Assembly (NCBI GenBank): GCA_013177825.1
Contig: JABLXX010000001.1
Location: forward strand, 1,030,936 to 1,094,935
Length of the DNA stretch: 64,000 bases
Reading direction: 5' to 3'
Source: Syntrophaceae bacterium
Lineage (GTDB): Bacteria > Desulfobacterota > Syntrophia > Syntrophales > PHBD01
Shown piece after piece: positions 57,199-64,000 of this stretch. The notes under the pieces are model-generated. The model saw only the letters and a program-made list of their open reading frames with translations. It did no database searches and had not been told where the DNA came from. Numbering within the stretch: the first letter of the stretch is position 1; the number at the start of each line of letters is the position of its first letter. Made by a program: the position numbers and the translations under genes.

Positions 57199-59613
57199 AT
57201 GCCTTTCGAACGATTCAAATCGATGCCCATCCGGAGGAAGCTGGTCTCCATCGGCCTCATCACAATGGCCGTCGCCGTCGGCATCATGTCCCTTTTTCTG
57301 CTGGTCCGAGAGATTGTCACGTTCCGGACAACGTTCCTCGAGCATCTTACGGCGCAGGCCGATATGGCCGGTTACAGCATCAAGGCCGCCCTGGTATTCG
57401 ATGTTCACAAGGATGCGGAGGAGGCGATCGCCGCCCTCGGGCTGGACAGGAACATTCTGTCCGTGGCCGTTTACGACAGGCAGGGAAAGATTTTCGTCAC
57501 ATACAACAGAGATGTGTCGAAGGCATCGTTTGATCTGCCGGGAGAACCAAAGGAAACCTTTGACTGGCTCGGAGGATTTGTCCAGATCGTCGAGCCCGTT
57601 GTCGTGGACGGCGAGCCGGTGGGATCGATCCTGATCCGGTCGAGTCTGGGCCCGTTTTTTAGCCGGCTGGTCGGCTACATTGTCATGAGCTTGATTGCAA
57701 TGCTCATTGCGATGGCCATCGGCTTCGGTCTGGCGACCCGGCTCGGCAATCTGATCGCCCGGCCGATCCTGGAGATCACGGATGTCATGCAACGTGTTGC
57801 GAGCAGGAAGGATTTTCGCTTGCGCGTGGAGTCCGATTCCCGTGACGAAATCGGATTTCTCGCCGGGAACCTGAACGAGATGCTGTCACAGATCCAAATG
57901 CGGGACGAGGAACTGGAGGAGCATCGCCATAATCTGGAGAGGCTGGTCCGGCTGCGGACCGACGCCCTGGAGAAGGCGAACCGGCGCCTCACGGCGGAGC
58001 TGCAGCACCGCAAGCTCGCGGAGGAAGAACATCTTCGGCTGGCAACGGCCATCGAGCAGTCGGCGGAAGGGATCTATCTGGCGGATCCCAACTGGATCAT
58101 CCTCTATACGAATCCTGCCTTTGACAGGATGCTCGGCTACAAACCGGGAGAACTGCTCGGCTGGCATACACGGCTTCTGAAGAGCGGCATGCACGACAGG
58201 GACTTCTACAGGAACATCCGGGAGACCATGGCCCGGGGAGAGATATGGACGGGGAGGGCGTTCAACAAACGAAAGGACGGATCCATCGTCCCCATTGAAG
58301 CCACCCTGTCTCCGGTCCGGGACGGGACGGGGCGCATCATCAACTATGTCAGCAGCCATCGTGACATCACCCTCCAGCTGGAGGCGGAAGAGGTGCGCAT
58401 GGCCCTGCAGGACCGCCTGCAGCGCGCCGAAAAGATGGAGGCGCTGGGAACGCTGGCCGGCGGAGTGGCCCACGATCTCAACAACGTCATCGGCGTCCTG
58501 GTCGGGTATTCGGAACTGCTTCTCATCAAGAGCCCGGAGAACAGCCCGCTCAAGGCTTACGCAGCGCAGATCCTGCAGGGTGGACAGCGGGCGGCGGCCA
58601 TCATCCAGGACCTCCTGACCCTGGCGAGGAGAGGGGTGACGGTCTCGGAAGTGCTGAATATCAATCACGTCATAACCGATTTCATGAAGTCTCCGGAGCA
58701 GGAGAATATCCGGTCTTATAACGCGGGCGTCCGGTTCGACGTCCACCTGGACCAGGGGCTTCTGAACATCAGGGGCTCCAGGATCCACCTGACCAAGACC
58801 GTGATGAACCTGCTTCTGAATGCCGTCGAGTCCATACCGGGGGACGGGCGGGTGACGATCCGGACGGAGAACGTCTATCTTGACACGCCCCTTCCCGGTT
58901 ACGAGAGCACGAAAGAGGGCGAGTATGCGGTCCTCACGGTGGCCGATTCGGGGATCGGAATTTCACAGGATAACCTGGAGCGGATTTTCGAGCCCTTCTA
59001 CACGAAGAAAGTCATGGGCAGAAGCGGCACCGGCCTGGGGCTGGCCGTCGTATGGGGCACCGTCAAGGATCATGACGGGTATATCCATGTGCAGAGCGAG
59101 GAGGGTTTGGGGACGACCTTTGCACTGTACTTCCCCCTGTGCCGGGAATCTCTGCCGGAACAGCAGGAAGCCGTTTCCCGGAAAGAATACGAGGGTCGGG
59201 GGGAACGCATCCTGGTGGTCGATGACGTCGAAGGCCAGCGCAATCTTGCCGTTTCCATGCTCGACGGCCTTGGCTATACGGTTCATGCCGTGGCCAGCGG
59301 TGAAGAGGCGGTTCTGCACCTCAAAGCGAATCCGGCCGACCTCGTGGTGCTGGACATGATCATGGATCCGGGATGGGACGGCCTGGAAACCTACCGGGAG
59401 ATCGTCAAGATCTATCCCCGCCAGAAAGCGATCATCGTCAGCGGATACGCCCTGACGGAGCGAGTGCGGGAAGCCCAGGCACTGGGTGCCGGCGCTTACA
59501 TCCGCAAGCCCTATGTCATGGAGCAGATCGGGCTGGCCGTTCGCGGGGAGCTGCGGCAACCCGGTGAGAGGCGGCAGACGCCGGTCCGGCCGGGCGAAGG
59601 ATCCGCATCGTGA
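57199..59613 (+). CDS. CHASE8-HAMP-PAS hybrid histidine kinase with receiver domain
   Basis: 804 residues from ATG 57199 behind AAGAGGGA; TTG 57,178 is rejected. TM1 (about 16-36), periplasmic CHASE8-like domain (AQADMAGYSIKAALVFDVHKD... AEEAIAALGLDRNILSVAVYDRQG split), TM2 (about 155-185), HAMP (about 186-238), coiled coil, PAS/PAC (about 285-400), HisKA with His425 (GGVAHDLNNVIG), HATPase (ESIPGDGR, VADSGIGIS, GTGLGLAVVWG) and receiver with Asp719 (VVLDMIMDPG). It is the output partner of the YfiR-like protein 28 bases upstream. Thus a YfiR-type sensor controls phosphotransfer instead of c-di-GMP synthesis. No HPt or DNA-binding partner is encoded next to it. Confidence 0.9.
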   Translation: MPFERFKSMPIRRKLVSIGLITMAVAVGIMSLFLLVREIVTFRTTFLEHLTAQADMAGYSIKAALVFDVHKDAEEAIAALGLDRNILSVAVYDRQGKIFVTYNRDVSKASFDLPGEPKETFDWLGGFVQIVEPVVVDGEPVGSILIRSSLGPFFSRLVGYIVMSLIAMLIAMAIGFGLATRLGNLIARPILEITDVMQRVASRKDFRLRVESDSRDEIGFLAGNLNEMLSQIQMRDEELEEHRHNLERLVRLRTDALEKANRRLTAELQHRKLAEEEHLRLATAIEQSAEGIYLADPNWIILYTNPAFDRMLGYKPGELLGWHTRLLKSGMHDRDFYRNIRETMARGEIWTGRAFNKRKDGSIVPIEATLSPVRDGTGRIINYVSSHRDITLQLEAEEVRMALQDRLQRAEKMEALGTLAGGVAHDLNNVIGVLVGYSELLLIKSPENSPLKAYAAQILQGGQRAAAIIQDLLTLARRGVTVSEVLNINHVITDFMKSPEQENIRSYNAGVRFDVHLDQGLLNIRGSRIHLTKTVMNLLLNAVESIPGDGRVTIRTENVYLDTPLPGYESTKEGEYAVLTVADSGIGISQDNLERIFEPFYTKKVMGRSGTGLGLAVVWGTVKDHDGYIHVQSEEGLGTTFALYFPLCRESLPEQQEAVSRKEYEGRGERILVVDDVEGQRNLAVSMLDGLGYTVHAVASGEEAVLHLKANPADLVVLDMIMDPGWDGLETYREIVKIYPRQKAIIVSGYALTERVREAQALGAGAYIRKPYVMEQIGLAVRGELRQPGERRQTPVRPGEGSAS

Positions 59614-59939
59614 GGACGCCGATTTCCGGTGATGCTCCTATTCTCTATTTATCCACGTTTTTTTAACCGATATGGTTTCGGATTCCTGCCGCGTATGTAC
59701 TATTGAGTGTTGCCGGCCTTCGAAACATGATAGAGAAAATGCCGGACACACCCGCCTTTGATTTTATGAAGGTTCCCTTTGCATTCGAGACTGTGTGGAT
59801 AGATGTGGTCGGGGTGCTGCAGACCGTCAACTGTTCGCAAGCCTCCCGTTGATCCGGCGGATTCGGCAGCGTTACAGGGATAAAGAAGAAACCGACTGAG
59901 CGGCCCCCGCGTTCCGGGACCGCGGAAAGACAGGCAGAA
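59614..59939. other. Intergenic, no feature seen
   Basis: 326 bases between the hybrid kinase and the methyltransferase, with a T-run (about 59,660-59,666) but no paired stem before it. No promoter or coding frame is convincing. Confidence 0.5.
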
Positions 59940-60761
59940 ATGGAGAGACAGGGATTCTATCTGATGGACAATGAGGAGGAAACGGTCCGCCTGGAGGTCA
60001 AAACGGACCCGGATGCCGTTCGCGAGGAAGCCCGCTGGTGCGGCGTGAAACCGGGTATGCGCATCATGGATGCCGGGTGCGGACCGGGCCTCACGAGTTT
60101 TCTTCTTCTGGAGATGGCCCGGCCCGGAGGAGAAGTGATGGGCGTCGATTACATGGGCCCGAGGATTCAGGACGCGCGGGAGAAATACGGTCGCCAGCCC
60201 GGGATCGGGTTCCTTCTGCACGATTTAAGGAATCCCCTGCCCCCGATGGAGTCCTTCGACCTGATCTGGGTCCGTTTTGTCCTGGAATACAATCTGCGGG
60301 AAAGCCTCGATATCGTGCGGAACCTCACCGCCTGCCTGAAACCCGACGGGCTCCTCTGTCTCATGGATCTGGACTACAACTGCCTGAGCCACTACCCTCT
60401 GCCGGGGCCCATGGAAGCCGCCCTGCAGGAGGGAATGCAACTGTTCCAGAAGGACCTGAATTTCGATCCCTATGCCGGCCGCAAACTCTATTCCTATCTT
60501 TACGACCTTGGGTACCGGGACGTTGCGGTCCGCATGAAGGCCCATCACCTGATTTACGGGGACGTCCGGCCCTCGGACCTCTTCAACTGGACGAAAAAAC
60601 TGGAGGTTGCCGCCGTGCAGGTCCAGGGTGCCTTTGACGCCTATCCCGGCGGATTCGAGGGATTCTTTACGGATTTCAAGGCGTTCTTCAACGATCCCCG
60701 GCGGTTCACATACACGCCCCTGATTCTCTGCAAAGGGCGGAAACCCTCCGCGGGTGCATGA
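59940..60761 (+). CDS. Class I SAM-dependent methyltransferase
   Basis: 273 residues. Motif I is MRIMDAGCGPGLTSF (about 41-55), motif II acidic residue in VMGVDYMG, then FDLIWVRFVLEY (motif IV) and CLKPDGLLCLMDLD (motif V/VI). The C-terminal half carries a helical cap (LYSYLYDLGYRDVAVRMKAHHL). Similar to UbiE/small-molecule methyltransferases; the acceptor is unknown. The start has only a weak AGGCAG site. It converges with the HD-GYP gene, four bases apart. Confidence 0.85.
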   Translation: MERQGFYLMDNEEETVRLEVKTDPDAVREEARWCGVKPGMRIMDAGCGPGLTSFLLLEMARPGGEVMGVDYMGPRIQDAREKYGRQPGIGFLLHDLRNPLPPMESFDLIWVRFVLEYNLRESLDIVRNLTACLKPDGLLCLMDLDYNCLSHYPLPGPMEAALQEGMQLFQKDLNFDPYAGRKLYSYLYDLGYRDVAVRMKAHHLIYGDVRPSDLFNWTKKLEVAAVQVQGAFDAYPGGFEGFFTDFKAFFNDPRRFTYTPLILCKGRKPSAGA

Positions 60762-60765
60762 TTTT

Positions 60766-63048
60766 TTACTTGAGGACAAAAGACTTCTCCCGGAAGAGAC
60801 GCAGGCAGGCGTCCGCGACTTCCGGGTCGTAATACGTCCCGCGGTTCGCGACGATTTCGTCGAGAGCCTTTTCGATGCCCAGAGCCGGTCGGTAGGGGCG
60901 GTGGTTCATCATTGCCTCCACCACGTCGGCCACCGCCAGGATTCTTGCCTCCAGGAGAATTTCATTCCCGGAGAGCATTCCCGGATAGCCGGAGCCGTCA
61001 AACCGTTCGTGATGCTGGTGGACGATTTGAGCCACCGGGTGATGGAACTCGATGTTCCGGAGAACCCGGAAGCCGACGTCCGGATGGGTCTGGATAAGGC
61101 TCATCTCGATGGCGCTGAGCCGGCCCGGTTTGCTCAGGATCTCCGCGGGAATCTGCATCTTGCCGATATCGTGGATCAGGGCCGCCATCTGGAGCCCCTG
61201 GATCCGTTCGTCCGAGAGACCCATTTCTTCCGCTATCGCCGCCGACAGTTCCCGAACGTGGCGCTGATGGCCGGCCGTGTAGGGATCCCTGGATTCGACA
61301 ATGTCCGAGATGGCCTTGATCGTGCTTTGCAGGGCCGCCTGCAGCGTTGCATGGCTCTTCTCGAGGGCCGTCATGTCTTTCATCGTCCCCACGATTCCCG
61401 TCAGCTGCCCCGAGGAGTCCGCGTTGGGACAGGCGCTGATGCTGAAAAGCCGTTCCGACCCGTCCCGGCCGATGATGCGCGCCATTTCGCTCTTCACCGT
61501 TTCCCCTTTTTCCCGGATTCTCCTGAAAATCCTGGAATAAGAAGAAACTTCCTCCGTGCTCACAAAATCGGAGAAGGATTTCCCCACCACTTCCCCGATT
61601 TTGTGTCCAAGCAGGGTTTCCCAGGCCGGATTCACGTAGGTATAGGTCCCTTCCGAGTCCAGGGTGTAGATGATGTCGGGGGCGTTTTCACCGAGGGTCC
61701 GGAAGCGTTCCTCGCTTTCCCGGATTTTTTCAATATCCCGAACCCGGTTGATGCTGATGCCGATCTGCGGGGCGATCCCCTGGAGCAGATTCAGGTCGCT
61801 CTGGCTCATGGTGCGCTGGGAACGAAAGTTATCCACCGCCAGGATCCCCTCCGCACGGCCTTCATACAGGATGGGCACGCAGGCGAAGGCCTTGACGCCC
61901 ATGAAGCGAGCGTATTCATAGCTCTTGGCGGAGAGTTCGGGGCGGATCTGCTCGACGTTGTCGACGAGGAACGGCTTCTGTTCCTTGAAGGAAACAATGA
62001 AGGGGCCTTTCGAGCCGGGCTTGTCCAGATGGAAGGCCGTATTTCTCAGGAACCACGACTCATCGGTGTTGTAGCCATATCCGTCGGCGTACAGGAGCCT
62101 CGTCCTTTCCGGATTTGCCAGAAGCACAAGACCTCGGTCGAAGTCCAGGAGCCTTTCCATGGAGTTCATGACGGAACGGAGAAGATCCTTCGTGTTGAGG
62201 ATGCTGGCGGTCGCCTGCCCGATTTCGTTTACCAGGAGTGTATTGTTGTAGCTCGTGTTGATCCGGTCCAGAAGTTCCCCGGTTCGCTCTCCCTTTTTCT
62301 TGAGAGCCGTTTCGACTTCCGTTTTTTCCACCCGCTCCAGGCCCAGGGACAGCAGGGATACGATGGTGATGGCCGAGAGGGTGAATACAACCCATTCGGT
62401 TTCTTCCATGAAGAAGAAAAGAACCGCCGCCAGTGCCGCCCCGACGAGAAGAGATGCATTCCGCAGCTGTTTCCACAGATGGCTGGGGGAAACCTCCCAG
62501 GAGACGACGTAACGGCAGGCATCCCCTCCCTTGTGGACGCAGGTATCATGGTCGATCTGGGCGAATTTGTCGGTGAACAGCCGGCCGATGGCCTCCAGGG
62601 TGCCGAGCCGGTTGTCGCACTGGTAAGGCTTTTCGATGACCCCCGGCTTGAGTCTGACCGTGATCTCGATCTGCTGCTTTCCCAGGTTTTTCGTGGAGAC
62701 AAGACAGGCCCGGGAGGCCCGGGTGAAGATCCTGCTGAGCATCCGGTAGGCGATGGATGGATTCACGAAACTCAATGCATACTGCTGAACGTCCCCGGCC
62801 GCGGCGGAGAGAGCGGAAAAACGGCCGGCCTCCCGGGATATGTCGGGATCCGGGATCGCCATGGTGATGGCCTCGTGGAAGCGATCCACCTGATTCTGGG
62901 TGAACCAGTGCCCGCCGTCCTCGATCTGATAAGGGGTCATTCCCGCATATTCAAGGAGGGCGTGGACGTCCACCGCAGGATGGTGCTTTTTGAGGTACTC
63001 CACATAATTCTTGGTGATTCTGCTATTGTAAAGCGCATCCGTTTTCAT
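60766..63048 (-). CDS. V4R-like / GAF / PAS / HD-GYP sensor protein
   Basis: 760 residues from ATG 63048, which overlaps the stop of the upstream gene (ATGA). The N-terminal 180 residues (YLKKHHPAVDVHALLEYAGM, HDTCVHKGGDACRYVVSWE) resemble V4R/heme-NO-type small-molecule sensor domains and end in a Cys-rich loop. Two membrane helices (about 190-230) follow, then a GAF domain (about 275-430), PAS (about 440-555) and HD-GYP (about 570-760) with HDIGK, HHERFDGSGYP and RILAVADVVEAM. A c-di-GMP phosphodiesterase controlled by several inputs. Its HD-GYP part is close to that of the gene at 49,387, suggesting duplication. A long frame continuing upstream to 63,861 is out of register. Confidence 0.85.
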   Translation of the reverse strand: MKTDALYNSRITKNYVEYLKKHHPAVDVHALLEYAGMTPYQIEDGGHWFTQNQVDRFHEAITMAIPDPDISREAGRFSALSAAAGDVQQYALSFVNPSIAYRMLSRIFTRASRACLVSTKNLGKQQIEITVRLKPGVIEKPYQCDNRLGTLEAIGRLFTDKFAQIDHDTCVHKGGDACRYVVSWEVSPSHLWKQLRNASLLVGAALAAVLFFFMEETEWVVFTLSAITIVSLLSLGLERVEKTEVETALKKKGERTGELLDRINTSYNNTLLVNEIGQATASILNTKDLLRSVMNSMERLLDFDRGLVLLANPERTRLLYADGYGYNTDESWFLRNTAFHLDKPGSKGPFIVSFKEQKPFLVDNVEQIRPELSAKSYEYARFMGVKAFACVPILYEGRAEGILAVDNFRSQRTMSQSDLNLLQGIAPQIGISINRVRDIEKIRESEERFRTLGENAPDIIYTLDSEGTYTYVNPAWETLLGHKIGEVVGKSFSDFVSTEEVSSYSRIFRRIREKGETVKSEMARIIGRDGSERLFSISACPNADSSGQLTGIVGTMKDMTALEKSHATLQAALQSTIKAISDIVESRDPYTAGHQRHVRELSAAIAEEMGLSDERIQGLQMAALIHDIGKMQIPAEILSKPGRLSAIEMSLIQTHPDVGFRVLRNIEFHHPVAQIVHQHHERFDGSGYPGMLSGNEILLEARILAVADVVEAMMNHRPYRPALGIEKALDEIVANRGTYYDPEVADACLRLFREKSFVLK

Positions 63049-64000
63049 CTCTGTATCATTTTCTGGGCCCACTGAAGCAGCGCCAGAAGCGGCTTGCTTC
63101 GTTGAATCTTGCGTTCCATGTAGTCGATGAAGGCGCGTCCGTACTGGACGTCCATGATCCACAAGGCATATTGCTTGTCCTGCTTGATTCCCTGCTCCGC
63201 CGGATAGGATGCCGGGTAGATCAGGACCGGCACCTTGGGGATGTCGTATACCTCGGTCAGCTGTCCGACGGCGGCCCGGAGAACGTTCCAGGGTGTGCCG
63301 GCCGGATCCAGCATGAAAACCTTGAAACCGTTGAGCAACTCCGACAGGTTCAATCCCAGGTCCGATTCGTTCCTCCAGAGGGCGGCCTTCATCTGCCCGT
63401 CGTAGAGGAGCGCGTGCGTCGAGATGCGTCGCATCATCCCGTTTCTCCGGTAGATCTCCTCGACCGAGGGGTCCTTCTCTCCGGGCGAGGCGTTCAGCAC
63501 ATCCATCAGCAGTCCTCCGGAGGAGTGACGGTAGAAGCTCTCCAGGCTCCTCCGCAGGGCGGGAGACAGCGCTTCCAGCGTCCATCCCGGGGGAAGGCCG
63601 CCCAGGCTTTCGTCGTGCGTGGGAAATTCGATGAAGGCGAAGATATCCTGGGAGCAGGCCCGGGGTTCTTTCATGGCCTTGGCAAAGTCCCCCACCATAT
63701 TCGGGAAACGGTTCTCCGGCCGGAAGTAGAAAGTGAGATGGTCCATCCTTACAGAGGGGAGCCGATGGATGCCCTCGAAGTAATTGACGATCAGTTTGAG
63801 CATGGCCAAGGCCACCCGGAGAGACCCCTTGCGCCTCGCCGCCAGGTGATGGACCATCCATGACCGTTCATAGGCCTTGACCATCGAAAGGTGACCGTAG
63901 ATGACGCCGTCCTCCTGGTAGAGGAAATGCTCGGCGATTTCCGGATGATCGCAGTAGAGCTTCCTGTATGTCTCCTTGAACTGCTCACGATATTCCTGGA
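63045..64000 (-). CDS. Unknown protein, 5' partial, coupled to the HD-GYP sensor
   Basis: The frame is open to the window edge, so the start is not visible; about 318 codons are present. An internal ATG at 63,884 is not the start, because homology-like sequence (KLYCDHPEIAEHFLYQEDG, VIYGHLSMVKAYERSWMVHH) continues upstream of it. It is soluble and rich in aromatic residues. The segment GHLSMVKAYERSWMVHHLAA followed by a long helix is suggestive of a GNAT-type acyltransferase fold, but no firm family is recognised. Translational coupling (ATGA) shows it works with the downstream sensor protein. Confidence 0.6.
   Translation of the reverse strand, partial: QEYREQFKETYRKLYCDHPEIAEHFLYQEDGVIYGHLSMVKAYERSWMVHHLAARRKGSLRVALAMLKLIVNYFEGIHRLPSVRMDHLTFYFRPENRFPNMVGDFAKAMKEPRACSQDIFAFIEFPTHDESLGGLPPGWTLEALSPALRRSLESFYRHSSGGLLMDVLNASPGEKDPSVEEIYRRNGMMRRISTHALLYDGQMKAALWRNESDLGLNLSELLNGFKVFMLDPAGTPWNVLRAAVGQLTEVYDIPKVPVLIYPASYPAEQGIKQDKQYALWIMDVQYGRAFIDYMERKIQRSKPLLALLQWAQKMIQR

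Noticed and set aside
60754-63075. Open frame of 773 codons on the + strand across the HD-GYP sensor gene.
   Set aside because: The minus strand encodes clear GAF, PAS and HD-GYP domains; the + frame is low-complexity antisense.

Overview
The window is GC-rich bacterial chromosome from a Gram-negative anaerobe, most likely a deltaproteobacterium (Desulfobacterota) of Syntrophales type. That placement is an inference from gene content and style: many CoA-ligases and acyl-CoA dehydrogenases, a sigma-54 activator, LpxH, pyruvoyl arginine decarboxylase with agmatinase, a MucR-type regulator, HD-GYP proteins and TonB/YfiR-linked signalling. No rRNA or other phylogenetic marker is present.

Region 1 (1-18.6 kb) is a catabolic block on the + strand. 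It starts with the end of a branched-chain-type ABC importer (LivM, then its binding protein) and a nitronate-monooxygenase-like flavoprotein. After a repeat-filled gap holding a probable operator and promoter comes a run of close, co-directional genes: SDR, HpaB/AbfD-type flavoprotein, thiolase-like protein, DUF35 partner, MaoC hydratase, acyl-CoA dehydrogenase, CoA-ligase, hydratase/3-hydroxyacyl-CoA dehydrogenase fusion, CoA-ligase, acyl-CoA dehydrogenase, CoA-ligase. Together they describe uptake, CoA activation and oxidation of an organic acid. Several enzymes lack the usual catalytic residues: the thiolase has no nucleophilic Cys, the AbfD-like protein has no Fe-S ligands, and both dehydrogenases carry an IVD-position Glu. 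This points to a branched or bulky substrate, possibly cut by a retro-aldol step. A convergent 1,041-residue sigma-54 activator (18.7-21.9 kb) is the likely regulator.

Region 2 (22-33.2 kb) is ordinary chromosome: GC-rich palindromic repeats, a geranylgeranyl-reductase-like FAD enzyme, a dienoyl-CoA-isomerase-like crotonase, DUF554, a long acyl-CoA dehydrogenase, LpxH, agmatinase plus pyruvoyl arginine decarboxylase (arginine to putrescine), and a histidine kinase overlapping a response-regulator/adenylate cyclase.

Region 3 (33.2-43.5 kb) looks like a genomic island at an initiator tRNA gene. The intact tRNA-fMet lies at 33,245 and a degraded copy of its 3' end plus terminator recurs at 43,403. 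Between them is visibly AT-richer, mosaic DNA: a HEPN/AbiU2-like protein, a RloC-like zinc-hook ATPase with a candidate anticodon-nuclease triad, a membrane coiled-coil protein, a zinc-ribbon protein, the tail of a group II intron, a FlgO-like exported protein, an ADP-ribosylglycohydrolase relic and an exported TPR-CHAT protease. No integrase is recognisable. This is the best candidate for an undescribed (probably defence) system.

Region 4 (43.9-64 kb) is envelope and signalling: a 1,342-residue autotransporter with tandem repeats, a DUF4185-like lipoprotein, a 5TMR-PAS-HD-GYP protein, an AT-hook MucR regulator, a TMTC-like membrane TPR protein, a TonB receptor / YfiR / CHASE8 hybrid-kinase operon, a methyltransferase, a second large HD-GYP sensor and a partial upstream gene running off the window end.
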